NCBI RefSeq assembly: GCF_031846445.1
Contig: NZ_JAVRHR010000001.1
Span: 620,001 to 684,000 of the forward strand
Length of the DNA stretch: 64,000 nucleotides
Reading direction: 5' to 3'
DNA from: Croceitalea rosinachiae
GTDB lineage: Bacteria; Bacteroidota; Bacteroidia; Flavobacteriales; Flavobacteriaceae
Below the pieces are notes generated by a model. The model ran no database searches. It saw only the letters and a list, made by a program, of their open reading frames with translations, and was not told where the DNA came from. This document shows, piece after piece, positions 34,087 to 42,479 of the stretch. How positions within the stretch are numbered: position 1 is the stretch's first letter; every line of letters starts with the position of its first letter. Made by a program: the position numbers and the translations under genes.

Positions 34087-34722
34087 TTATCCATTCGTTT
34101 GAATATTATTTTTTAATAAGGCTTGCACGAGTTCTTTAGAATAAATATCCGTGGTTCTTTCAATTGAAGAAGGATCCTTAAGTTCAAAACGACCCACCCA
34201 TTCTAAATTATCCCCTTTCTTTTTTGTAAGATTATAAAAACTGCTTTCGAAAATATATTTCATTCCGGTTTTTAATTGATTTGGCTCCCATGTCGAAATA
34301 GGGTAATATCCTACGTGACGACCAAATCTTCCATAACGAGCAGGTATATAGGTCGTGGACGTATTCCCTGGTATCACATCGGTATATTCTTCGGTATTAA
34401 TCAAATTCGTTAATACAACCCCATCAAAACCTTGAGAAACCAATTTCTTTACAATCGCCGCCGTTTGACTTTCTGAGGTTGTGCTCCTTAAAGTCTTAGT
34501 GCCATCAACTTCGTAAGAAGCCTTTGCCATCACCCCATTTTCTTTAAATCGAGCAACCACTTGGCTCTCGAATTTAATTCTTGCGGTCTTATCTTTAGAA
34601 CGACCGATTACAAGAATTTTATCATATGTTGTTTTTGTTTTACTAACATTCTCTGAACTCGTTAAATAACTGCTACAACTAGAAAGGAATACTACAATAA
34701 GTAGATATGATACAATTTTCAT
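34087..34722 (-). CDS. Lipoprotein, paralogue of the 31606 gene
   Basis: Protein of 211 residues with lipobox FLSSCSS. Core segments DKILVIGRSKDKTARIKFES, FDGVVLTNLIN and MKYIFESSFYNL match the lipoprotein at 31606, and a Tyr/Gly/Arg-rich loop (YIPARYGRFGRHVGYYP) lies at the same place as YMGATYGNFYPVGYG in the paralogue. Function unknown. It is the first gene of the minus-strand run and is divergent from the xylose operon. Confidence 0.72.
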   Translation of the reverse strand: MKIVSYLLIVVFLSSCSSYLTSSENVSKTKTTYDKILVIGRSKDKTARIKFESQVVARFKENGVMAKASYEVDGTKTLRSTTSESQTAAIVKKLVSQGFDGVVLTNLINTEEYTDVIPGNTSTTYIPARYGRFGRHVGYYPISTWEPNQLKTGMKYIFESSFYNLTKKKGDNLEWVGRFELKDPSSIERTTDIYSKELVQALLKNNIQTNG

Positions 34723-34831
34723 ATAAGTGTATAATTTTTGTCAAGGTAATTATTCTTAAAAAATGATGGAAGAGAATACCTATAAATTATTAGCATAATT
34801 CTTAAATTACTGATGTAATTACAACATTTTA

Positions 34832-34864
34832 AGCTTTTAACCACCTAAAAAATGGTTCTAAGCT
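34832..34864. repeat. Imperfect inverted repeat in the divergent intergenic region
   Basis: AGCTTTTAACCA (34832-34843) can pair with TGGTTCTAAGCT (34853-34864) with two mismatches around a 9-base A-rich loop. It lies in the 352-bp gap between the divergent lipoprotein and xylulokinase genes. It may be a regulator site or a leader hairpin for the minus-strand gene. Nothing else in the left half of this gap is recognisable. Confidence 0.4.
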
Positions 34865-35014
34865 AAAAAGCAAAAAAAGCCCAATTGAATTAGTGATGCT
34901 AAAAACACTTTAGAAAGCATAGGCTCAGTTATTGGCTATCTAACCATATCAGATGTTTTCTCCATGAAAAAAATATTTGTCACAGTGAAAAGTAACCGTT
35001 GAATTAATAATTTG

Positions 35015-35050
35015 AAAACCGAAAATTTGAATATGGTTTTAATAAATTTG
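35015..35050 (+). promoter_or_regulatory. Candidate operator and -7 element of the xylose operon
   Basis: Upstream of xylulokinase, AAAACC (35015-35020) and GGTTTT (35035-35040) form an inverted repeat with a 14-bp spacer. A TAAATTTG (-7 type) follows at 35043-35050, 24 bp before the start codon. No TTTG occurs at the standard -33 spacing; candidates at 35011 and 35026 are too far or too near. A sugar-responsive regulator site is possible. No regulator gene is adjacent. Confidence 0.35.
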
Positions 35051-35074
35051 ATTGTATTCACTCATCCCGTTTAA

Positions 35075-36556
35075 ATGTACTATCTAGGAATAGATCTAGG
35101 AAGCTCTTCGATTAAAATTGCACTTGTTGAAATTGATACCGGAAAATCTTTAGGCGTCGTACAAGAACCAGAAAAAGAGATGGTCATATATGCTCTTAAA
35201 AAAGGCTGGGCAGAGCAAGACCCAAAAGATTGGTGGAAGCATGTCTGTAATGGCATCCATAAAATCAAAGAAAGCTTTGACGTTACCAAAGAAGAAATCA
35301 AAGGTGTCGGTATCGCCTATCAAATGCATGGTTTGGTTTTAATCGATAAAGAAGGCAATTCATTAAGAAATTCTATTATCTGGTGCGATAGCAGAGCTGT
35401 TGAGATAGGGAATAAAGCGTATGAGCATATTGGCAAAGCTATTTGCGATAACGAACTTCTTAATTCCCCTGCAAACTTCACCGCTTCAAAATTGAAGTGG
35501 GTAAAAGACAACGAACCCGAGAATTTTAAAAAGCTATATAAGTATATGTTACCTGGAGATTACATCGCGTTCAGGCTAACAAATTCAGTTTCCACTACGA
35601 TATCTGGTTTGTCAGAAGGCGTTTTTTGGAATTTTAAAAAAGATACTATTTCTAAGGATATTTTAGGGTATTTTAATTTCTCCGAGGAACTAGTTCCTAC
35701 TATTGTTGATACCTTTTCAAATCAAGGTATTGTTTCTAAAGAAGGGGCTGTTGAAAGCGGTCTTGAAGAAGGAATTCCGATATACTATCGTGCGGGTGAT
35801 CAGCCGAATAATGCACTTTCTTTAAATGTATTTAATTTGGGTGAGGTCGCTGCCACTGGAGGCACCTCGGGAGTCGTTTATGCCATTACCGATAACTTAT
35901 CCGTAAAAGAGAGTTCTCGGGTTAACAATTTTGCCCATGTCAACTATAAAAAAGGTGGAGGTAAAAACATTGGTAAGTTACTTTGTATAAACGGTGCGGG
36001 AATTCAATATCGATGGTTATTAAATAATTTAGCCGTTTCATCTTACGAAGAAATGAACAGTTTGGCCAATGAAGTTATGGTCGGTTCAGACGGGGTTTGT
36101 GTTCTTCCCTTTGGCAATGGTGCCGAACGCATGTTATTAAATCAAGATTTAGGTACCAGAATCTTAAATTTAGATTTGAACCGTCATACGAAATCCCATC
36201 TTTGTAGAGCTGCTTTAGAAGGTGTCGCCTTTTCATTTGTTTATGGTATTGAACTAATGAAGTCTGATGGTATTGAGACAAAAGTGATTCGAGCTGGAAA
36301 TGACAATCTTTTTAGGTCGAAAATCTTTTCAAATACGATTGCGACATTGATTGGGCAAGAAATTGAAATTTACAATACAACGGGGGCGATTGGAGCGGCG
36401 CGAGCATGCGTGATTTCAACTCAAGGTTTCGATAAGTTCACTTCTTTTATGGAAAATGATCATGTGATGACCTACAAACCCCTAGCGGATAAAGAAGATT
36501 ATAAAAAAGCCTATGAAAACTGGAAAAAAGAACTAGAATTAATCATAAAAGCATAA
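35075..36556 (+). CDS. xylB: Xylulokinase (FGGY family)
   Basis: Phosphorylates D-xylulose to xylulose-5-phosphate for the pentose phosphate pathway. Protein of 493 residues, normal length. The ATP-binding phosphate-1 motif is GIDLGSSSIKIALVE. The sugar-site region reads GIAYQMHGLVLIDKEG, and the catalytic Asp is in YRAGDQPNNALSLNVF. The C-terminal FGGY signature region is RAALEGVAFSFVYGIELM. Assignment as xylulokinase rather than another FGGY kinase rests on these motifs and on xylose isomerase starting 4 bp downstream. Confidence 0.93.
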   Translation: MYYLGIDLGSSSIKIALVEIDTGKSLGVVQEPEKEMVIYALKKGWAEQDPKDWWKHVCNGIHKIKESFDVTKEEIKGVGIAYQMHGLVLIDKEGNSLRNSIIWCDSRAVEIGNKAYEHIGKAICDNELLNSPANFTASKLKWVKDNEPENFKKLYKYMLPGDYIAFRLTNSVSTTISGLSEGVFWNFKKDTISKDILGYFNFSEELVPTIVDTFSNQGIVSKEGAVESGLEEGIPIYYRAGDQPNNALSLNVFNLGEVAATGGTSGVVYAITDNLSVKESSRVNNFAHVNYKKGGGKNIGKLLCINGAGIQYRWLLNNLAVSSYEEMNSLANEVMVGSDGVCVLPFGNGAERMLLNQDLGTRILNLDLNRHTKSHLCRAALEGVAFSFVYGIELMKSDGIETKVIRAGNDNLFRSKIFSNTIATLIGQEIEIYNTTGAIGAARACVISTQGFDKFTSFMENDHVMTYKPLADKEDYKKAYENWKKELELIIKA

Positions 36557-36560
36557 GATA

Positions 36561-37886
36561 ATGGCACTTATCGGAGATAAAGAATTTTTTAAAGGAGTTG
36601 GAGACATAAAATTTGAGGGGGCTGCATCAGACAATCCTTTAGCATTTAAATTTTACAATCCAGAGCAGGTAGTTGCAGGAAAGACCATGCGAGCACATTT
36701 TAAATTTGCTATGGCATACTGGCATACGCTTTGCGGTAATGGGGGTGACCCTTTTGGCCCAGGTACCAAGTCATTTCCTTGGTCGGTTGCTAAAGACCCT
36801 ATTGAAGCCGCCAGAGATAAGGCCGATGCCGCATTTGAATTCATTACCAAGATAGGGTTTGATTACTACTGTTTTCATGATTACGACCTAGTCGATGAAG
36901 CCGATTCTCTTGCCGAATCAGAAAAGCGTATTCAAAAGACAATAGCTTATCTCAAAGAGAAACAACAAGCCTCTGGTGTAAAATTGCTTTGGGGAACCTC
37001 CAACTGTTTTTCAAACCCCAGATACATGAACGGTGCTGCGTCAAATCCCAATTTTGATGTCGTAGCACGAGCTGGGGCGCAAGTGAAAATTGCATTAGAT
37101 GCCACCATTGCCCTTGATGGAGAGAACTACGTTTTTTGGGGCGGCCGCGAAGGGTATATGTCTTTACTGAATACCAATATGAAGTTAGAACAAGATAACA
37201 TAGGTCGGTTCTTAAATATGGCAAAAGACTATGCCTGTAGTCAAGGTTTTAAAGGCACCTTCTTTATTGAACCAAAACCTATGGAACCCACCAAGCATCA
37301 ATACGATTTCGATGCGGCTACTTCAATAAATACAATCAGGGAGTATGGTTTGGAAAATGATTTTAAACTGAACATAGAAGTAAACCATGCTACCTTGGCC
37401 CAGCACACTTTTCAGCATGAACTTCAAGTGGCTGCCAATGCCAATATGTTGGGAAGTATAGATGCCAACCGCGGTGATTATCAAAATGGGTGGGATACGG
37501 ACCAATTTCCTAACAATGTAATGGAAACTACCGAGGCTATGTTGGTTTTCTTAAAATCTGGAGGGCTTCAAGGCGGGGGTATCAACTTTGATGCAAAAAC
37601 CAGAAGAAACAGCACCGATTTAGAAGATATTTTTATTGCACACATTGGCGGGGCCGATACCTTTGCAAAAGCGCTCTTGGCTGCAGATGCTATTAGGCAG
37701 AATTCTTCTTATGAAGAGTTATTGACCAAAAGGTATGCCTCTTTTAATTCTGGTAAGGGTGCAGAATTTAAAAATGGTAGTCTATCCCTTAAAGACCTTT
37801 ACAACTACGCTTCAGAAAATGGCGAACCGGAACAAATTAGCGGAAAACAAGAACTATATGAGTGTATTTTGAATCAATACACCTAG
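36561..37886 (+). CDS. xylA: Xylose isomerase
   Basis: Interconverts D-xylose and D-xylulose with two divalent metals. Protein of 441 residues, the class II length typical of Bacteroidota. The catalytic His/Asp region is YYCFHDYDLVDEAD. The metal- and substrate-binding segments are FFIEPKPMEPTKHQYDFD, NIEVNHATLAQHTFQHEL and SIDANRGDYQNGWDTDQFP, all intact. Located between xylulokinase (4-bp gap) and the symporter (3-bp gap). Confidence 0.97.
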   Translation: MALIGDKEFFKGVGDIKFEGAASDNPLAFKFYNPEQVVAGKTMRAHFKFAMAYWHTLCGNGGDPFGPGTKSFPWSVAKDPIEAARDKADAAFEFITKIGFDYYCFHDYDLVDEADSLAESEKRIQKTIAYLKEKQQASGVKLLWGTSNCFSNPRYMNGAASNPNFDVVARAGAQVKIALDATIALDGENYVFWGGREGYMSLLNTNMKLEQDNIGRFLNMAKDYACSQGFKGTFFIEPKPMEPTKHQYDFDAATSINTIREYGLENDFKLNIEVNHATLAQHTFQHELQVAANANMLGSIDANRGDYQNGWDTDQFPNNVMETTEAMLVFLKSGGLQGGGINFDAKTRRNSTDLEDIFIAHIGGADTFAKALLAADAIRQNSSYEELLTKRYASFNSGKGAEFKNGSLSLKDLYNYASENGEPEQISGKQELYECILNQYT

Positions 37887-37889
37887 CCC

Positions 37890-39557
37890 ATGGAATCGGT
37901 CTTGGAATTTGGCGATTGGATTGTTTTAGGCATCTACTTCCTTGCCTTGATTGGCGTTGCTGTGTGGGTTATTCTTCAAAAAAACAAAGACACTGAAGAC
38001 TACTTTTTAGCTGGAAGAAATGTCGGTTGGTTTGTTATAGGCGCCTCTATTTTTGCTTCTAACATAGGCTCGGAGCATGTAGTAGGATTGGCTGGCACAG
38101 GATTTGAATCGGGTACCCCTATGGCCCATTACGAACTGCATGCATGGATTGTGCTGCTTTTAGGGTGGCTATTTCTACCCTTTTATATCCGAAGTGGTGC
38201 CTTTACCATGCCGGAGTTTCTCGAAAAACGTTTTGATAGTCGGTCTCGATGGTTTCTATCTATTTTTTCATTGGTTGGCTATGTCATCACCAAAGTTTCG
38301 GTGACCATATATGCTGGAGGAATTGTCGTTTCTGAGTTATTAGGAGTTTCTTTTTGGGGTGGTGCAATCGGTATTGTGATTTTCACCGGAATTTATACCA
38401 TTGTTGGTGGAATGAAGGCGGTTATTTACACGGAAACCCTACAAACGATCATTCTAATTTTTGGATCTATAATCATCACTTTTTTAGGACTTCAGGAAAT
38501 TGGAGGGTGGACCGCAATGACCGAAACTGTAGAAGCTGTAAGTCCAGACCACTTCAATATGTGGCGCCCTATGAGTGACCCCGATTTTCCATGGACAGGC
38601 TTACTGATTGGCGGAACCATTGTAGGCATTTGGTATTGGTGTACTGATCAATACATTGTACAACGCACCTTGGCTGCCAACAATATTAAAATTGGGCGTC
38701 GAGGAGCAATTTTTGGAGCTTACCTTAAGTTATTACCCATCTTTATATTTTTAATTCCAGGTATTATTGCTTTCGCTTTGACCATTCAAAACCCAGAATT
38801 ATTCAGTGTCGAAAAAGCGGACCGTGCATTTCCGATGCTGGTTAAAACCTTATTACCGGTTGGACTAAAAGGATTGGTGGCAGGCGGACTTATCGCTGCG
38901 TTAATGAGTTCATTGGCTTCAGTCTTCAATTCGTGCTCTACCATTTTCACTATTGATATTTATAAGAAAATAAAGCCACATAAAGAAGAAAAACAATTAC
39001 TGCAAATCGGCAAGATAGCCACCGCGGTAATTGTAATTCTCGGTATTTTATGGATTCCAATAATGGAGAAAATAGGTGGTGGTGTTATGTATCAGTATCT
39101 TCAGAATGTACAATCCTATATAGCTCCTCCTGTCACAACTGTTTTTTTGTTGGGCATTGTTTGGAAAAGGGTAAATTCGACGGCCGCCATAACCACCTTA
39201 ATGAGCGGATTGGTATTACTCGTTGCCCGATTAGGTTCCGAAATATACTATCAACCTTACATTGAACATTTTAGACAAACCGGAGAACAATTGACCTCAG
39301 GGTTTGCATACACCTTTGCCACCATAAACTTCGCTCATATGGCTATTTTTATGTTCCTTTTTTCTCTTGTTCTTTGTATTGGAGTTTCCTTGATTACAGC
39401 AAGTCCAGACTATAAAACAATCAAAGGATTATCCTTTGGAACGCTTGGAGAAGATGATAAACAATTGGCAAAGAAGAGTTTTGACACCATTGATATCACC
39501 CTATCCATTTTACTTGTTATTATCGTGATAGGAATACTAATGTACTTTACCGGTTAA
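37890..39557 (+). CDS. Sodium/solute symporter (SSS family), probable xylose transporter
   Basis: Inner-membrane Na+-coupled sugar symporter of 555 residues with about 13-14 hydrophobic segments. SSS signatures are DTEDYFLAGRNVGWFVIGASIFASNIGSEH (split over TM1-2), GLAGTGFESG and the internal GGMKAVIYTETLQT, as in SglT/SGLT-type sugar carriers. Third gene of the xylose operon, which makes D-xylose the likely substrate; this is inference from context. Confidence 0.9.
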   Translation: MESVLEFGDWIVLGIYFLALIGVAVWVILQKNKDTEDYFLAGRNVGWFVIGASIFASNIGSEHVVGLAGTGFESGTPMAHYELHAWIVLLLGWLFLPFYIRSGAFTMPEFLEKRFDSRSRWFLSIFSLVGYVITKVSVTIYAGGIVVSELLGVSFWGGAIGIVIFTGIYTIVGGMKAVIYTETLQTIILIFGSIIITFLGLQEIGGWTAMTETVEAVSPDHFNMWRPMSDPDFPWTGLLIGGTIVGIWYWCTDQYIVQRTLAANNIKIGRRGAIFGAYLKLLPIFIFLIPGIIAFALTIQNPELFSVEKADRAFPMLVKTLLPVGLKGLVAGGLIAALMSSLASVFNSCSTIFTIDIYKKIKPHKEEKQLLQIGKIATAVIVILGILWIPIMEKIGGGVMYQYLQNVQSYIAPPVTTVFLLGIVWKRVNSTAAITTLMSGLVLLVARLGSEIYYQPYIEHFRQTGEQLTSGFAYTFATINFAHMAIFMFLFSLVLCIGVSLITASPDYKTIKGLSFGTLGEDDKQLAKKSFDTIDITLSILLVIIVIGILMYFTG

Positions 39558-39598
39558 AAAGCCTTTTTATTTCTTGAAGGACTTATTTTATGAATCTC

Positions 39599-39755
39599 TA
39601 TTCGCCCCGGGCGGCTCTCATTTTGTTTCTCGTTCAGAACAGGCCTCTTGCCCACAAAAAAACCTCACCGTTACTGGCAAGGTCTTTTTAAAGCTCCTCC
39701 TCTTGGGCTCCCTTCGTCTCGTGCCTCACTCAGGACAGGCTTCTCGCCCAAAAGA
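39599..39755. repeat. Two degenerate copies of an intergenic repeat
   Basis: Around 39610-39660 and 39705-39755 two related segments occur. The first holds TCGTTCAGAACAGGCCTCTT then GCCCA; the second holds CTCACTCAGGACAGGCTTCT then CGCCCA. The second, with CCCTTCG and CTCAGGACAGGCT, resembles a GC-rich intergenic repeat I have seen in many Bacteroidota genomes (from memory, unchecked). The rest of the 39558-39760 gap shows no gene. Confidence 0.5.
39693..39710. repeat. 18-bp duplicate of the tRNA-Asn 3' end (att-like)
   Basis: GCTCCTCCTCTTGGGCTC at 39693-39710 is identical to 39803-39820, which covers the T-arm and acceptor 3' part of the tRNA. A second copy of a tRNA 3' end is the classical footprint of site-specific integration. 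No integrase or cargo lies between the copies (about 110 bp apart), so only a scar, or chance inclusion in the local repeat, can be argued. Confidence 0.45.
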
Positions 39756-39760
39756 TATAA

Positions 39761-39800
39761 AAACAAAAAGAGCCACACTTTCGTGTAGCTCTTTTTGTTT
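39761..39800. terminator. Strong bidirectional rho-independent terminator
   Basis: Perfect 13-bp arms AAACAAAAAGAGC (39761-39773) and GCTCTTTTTGTTT (39788-39800), plus an inner ACAC/GTGT pairing around a TTTC loop. T-runs occur on both strands. It lies just past the 3' end of the minus-strand tRNA-Asn and also downstream of the xylose operon, so it can serve both. Confidence 0.9.
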
Positions 39801-39803
39801 TTG

Positions 39804-39877
39804 CTCCTCCTCTTGGGCTCGAACCAAGGACCCTCTGATTAACAGTCAGATGCTCTAACCAACTGAGCTAAGGAGGA
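39804..39877 (-). tRNA. tRNA-Asn (GTT)
   Basis: Read on the minus strand, a 74-nt cloverleaf: acceptor TCCTCCT pairs with AGGAGGA, discriminator G. The D-arm is GCTCAGTTGGTTAGAGC. The anticodon stem TCTGA/TCAGA encloses loop CTGTTAA with anticodon GTT (Asn). The T-arm includes GGTTCGAGCC. CCA is not encoded. The 3' end faces a strong terminator about 4 bp away. Confidence 0.95.
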
Positions 39878-39946
39878 ATATTTCGCCTTAAGCGGCTGCA
39901 AATATAATTTTTTCTTTAAAACGGAACAAAGAAAAAATCAATCATT

Positions 39947-41302
39947 TTACTTAAAAACCGCTTTATAAATATCATTTCCGTTCGCAAACAGCAATAAAGC
40001 TATCAGCAAAAAGAACCCCACCATCTGCGCATACTCTAAAAACTTGTCACTAGGTTTTCTACCAGAAACCATTTCATACAGCAAGAACATGACATGACCG
40101 CCGTCTAAGGCCGGTATCGGAAGAATGTTCATAAATGCCAGTATTATAGAAATTAATGCTGTGGTCGACCAGAAAGCTGCCCAATTCCATGTATCAGGAA
40201 ACATTTTACCAATGGCTGCAAAGCCTCCAACACCTTTATAAGCCCCGGTAGATGGGTTAAAAATCTTTTTTAACTGCTTTACATAGCTTCCCAGAGTTTC
40301 AACACCTTTATTGATCCCTGCTGGAATGGCTTCGAAAAAGCTATATTCTTGTGTTGCTATTTCTAGATAGCCCCTTTCCGCAAATGCGTCCATGGTAAGG
40401 GCACCAAGACCGACCCCTAATTTTCCATCCGCATTTACTTTGGCGGTAAAATCTTCTATAGTTCCGTTTTCCCTTCTTACGGTCAAGGTTATTTCTTTAT
40501 TGCGATTTGCTTCTAAAATGGGGTTGACCTGATCCATATACACAGAAGGCAGACCGTTAATTTCCAAAACCTCATCATTTGCTTGAAAAGCAGCATCTGT
40601 ATTATGCGACCCTTCTGAAATCTCGCTTACGATAAAAGGTCTTCTCGGACTTAGAAACCTAACTTTTTCTTCATCTTCTAAAAGTGTCTCTATAAAATCT
40701 ACGGGCATCTCTTTTTCAATACGTTGACCATTACGCTCCAATGTAACCGTATTTCCATTAATCAATTCAATAAAAACGCTGCTAAAAGATTTTAACTTTT
40801 TACCATCTACAGCTATTATCTTATCTCCAGTTTGTATACCGGCCTTATCGCCAATATTCTGTTCGGTCACCCAAACCCCGTCTTTTAAACTGTCCATAGG
40901 AATGTATTCTTCGCCGTATTTATAAGACATCCCTATATAAATAATAACCGCAAGAATGAAATTCACAGTAACGCCACCTAACATAATAATCAAACGCTGC
41001 CAAGCCGGTTTGCTCCGAAATTCCCATGGTTTTGGTTCTTCTTTCATGGCCTCGGTATCCATACTCTCATCGATCATTCCAGAAATCTTAACATAACCCC
41101 CTAAAGGCAACCACCCAATACCGTAAACGGTCTCCCCTATTTTCTTTTTGAACAATGAATATTTAATATCAAAAAACAAGTAGAATTTTTCAACACGGGT
41201 CTTAAAAATTTTTGCCGGAATAAAGTGCCCTAACTCATGCAAAACAATCAAAAGGGATAAACTCAAGAAGAATTGTATAATCTGTATAACTATGGGGCTC
41301 AT
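39947..41302 (-). CDS. rseP: RseP-type site-2 zinc metalloprotease (M50)
   Basis: Intramembrane protease of 451 residues that cleaves anti-sigma factors or signal-peptide remnants. The zinc motif is HELGHF (H22, E23, H26) in the first transmembrane helix. The third-ligand motif is PALDGGHVMFLLYE near the C-terminus. Two PDZ-like modules lie in between (around 115-190 and 215-300). Final transmembrane segments complete the family layout; length is normal. Transcribed alone and divergent from the SCO gene. An ECF sigma/anti-sigma pair about 4 kb away could be a client, but that is inference. Confidence 0.94.
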   Translation of the reverse strand: MSPIVIQIIQFFLSLSLLIVLHELGHFIPAKIFKTRVEKFYLFFDIKYSLFKKKIGETVYGIGWLPLGGYVKISGMIDESMDTEAMKEEPKPWEFRSKPAWQRLIIMLGGVTVNFILAVIIYIGMSYKYGEEYIPMDSLKDGVWVTEQNIGDKAGIQTGDKIIAVDGKKLKSFSSVFIELINGNTVTLERNGQRIEKEMPVDFIETLLEDEEKVRFLSPRRPFIVSEISEGSHNTDAAFQANDEVLEINGLPSVYMDQVNPILEANRNKEITLTVRRENGTIEDFTAKVNADGKLGVGLGALTMDAFAERGYLEIATQEYSFFEAIPAGINKGVETLGSYVKQLKKIFNPSTGAYKGVGGFAAIGKMFPDTWNWAAFWSTTALISIILAFMNILPIPALDGGHVMFLLYEMVSGRKPSDKFLEYAQMVGFFLLIALLLFANGNDIYKAVFK

Positions 41303-41455
41303 AAAAATGCTTTACCTATAAGCGCACAAAAGTAGGTTTTTACAACAGCTTATAAAAACTATGGCGTTTTTTACCCAAAGCTTTTAAGAAAGATTTAGCA
41401 CGAAATAAGGGTGTTTTCTTTAGCAAGTAACCGTTCAAGCGTATTTTTGTATGCT

Positions 41456-42130
41456 ATGGGCGATTTTTTAAAACAGTTTAAGTTTTTTGGTTTGGTATTG
41501 GGGCTGCTCTCTATTATTATTATCTACTTTATGTACAATGCTTTAAAACCTAAAGAGCGATTACCAGTTTATCAACCCTCGATGGTAAATCCAGAACTGG
41601 TGGACAGTACCCTACATGACACGAAAAAATACCACACTATTGCAAACTTTGAACTAATCAATCAAAATGGCGATACCATTACTGAAAAAGACTATGAAAA
41701 CAGTATTTATATTGCCGACTTTTTCTTTACTACCTGCCCAAGCATCTGCCCCATAATGACCAAGAACATGGCAGAAATACAAGGCAGTATCTTAGAGGAT
41801 AAAGATATTCGGTTACTCTCACATTCGGTCACTCCAAAAATAGATTCTGTAGCCCAACTTAAAAAATATGCTTTAGAAAAAGGCGTAATTGATACTAAGT
41901 GGAATTTGGTCACTGGTGATAAAAAACAGATATACGAACTCGCTCGAAAATCTTATTTAGCGGTTAAAAATGACGGTGATGGCGGGCCTTTTGATATGAT
42001 ACATACAGAAAACTTCATGTTAATAGATAAAGAAAGGCGCATCCGTGGGTTTTATGATGGTACGAATACCGAAGAAATTGAAAAACTTCTGGAAGATCTA
42101 CAGATTTTAAAGCGTTCTTATAATAATTAA
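41456..42130 (+). CDS. SCO1/SenC-family copper chaperone (thioredoxin fold)
   Basis: 224 residues from ATG 41456; an upstream in-frame GTG (41411) would add a non-hydrophobic extension. An N-terminal transmembrane anchor (about 7-28) is followed by a periplasmic thioredoxin-like domain with the copper ligands of FFTTCPSICPIM (CxxxC) and a late His in DMIHTENFMLID. SCO proteins deliver copper to the CuA site of cytochrome oxidase or act as thiol reductants. Single gene, divergent from rseP. Confidence 0.92.
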   Translation: MGDFLKQFKFFGLVLGLLSIIIIYFMYNALKPKERLPVYQPSMVNPELVDSTLHDTKKYHTIANFELINQNGDTITEKDYENSIYIADFFFTTCPSICPIMTKNMAEIQGSILEDKDIRLLSHSVTPKIDSVAQLKKYALEKGVIDTKWNLVTGDKKQIYELARKSYLAVKNDGDGGPFDMIHTENFMLIDKERRIRGFYDGTNTEEIEKLLEDLQILKRSYNN

Positions 42131-42202
42131 AATTCTTTAGTGCTGTAGCCGCTCTTGACATTTAATTTTTCAATCTTTCCCAAAGATTAGCGTTTTTTAC
42201 CC

Positions 42203-42210
42203 TACTTTTG
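42203..42210 (+). promoter_or_regulatory. -7 element of the feo operon
   Basis: TACTTTTG matches TAnnTTTG and lies 29 bp before the feoA start. No TTTG is found at the expected -33 distance, and no Fur-type palindrome is obvious nearby. Confidence 0.4.
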
Positions 42211-42239
42211 CTTACTTATAATCAATCTAAATAAAATAG

Positions 42240-42479
42240 GTGGCGACGGTAGCTGAACTTAAACTTGGTCAAAAGGGCATCATAAGAGAATTTACCGAAT
42301 CTCCACTACCCATCAAACTTTTAGAGCTTGGCTGCCTACCTGGCAATCTGGTAGAACTTGTGCAAATAGCTCCGCTTAGCGATCCTATCTATATTAACGT
42401 AAACGGGTCGCACATTGCTATTCGTAAATCGATGGCGGCGCAAATCAAACTCGATATTGTTGAAGATTCCCTTTTATGA
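42240..42479 (+). CDS. feoA: Ferrous iron transport protein FeoA
   Basis: 79-residue SH3-like protein that partners with FeoB in Fe(II) uptake. Start is GTG. Family features: AELKLGQKGIIREF, LELGCLPGNLVELVQIAPLSDPIYINVNGSHIAIRKSMA. Overlaps the feoB start by 4 bp (ATGA), the usual arrangement. Confidence 0.95.
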   Translation: MATVAELKLGQKGIIREFTESPLPIKLLELGCLPGNLVELVQIAPLSDPIYINVNGSHIAIRKSMAAQIKLDIVEDSLL

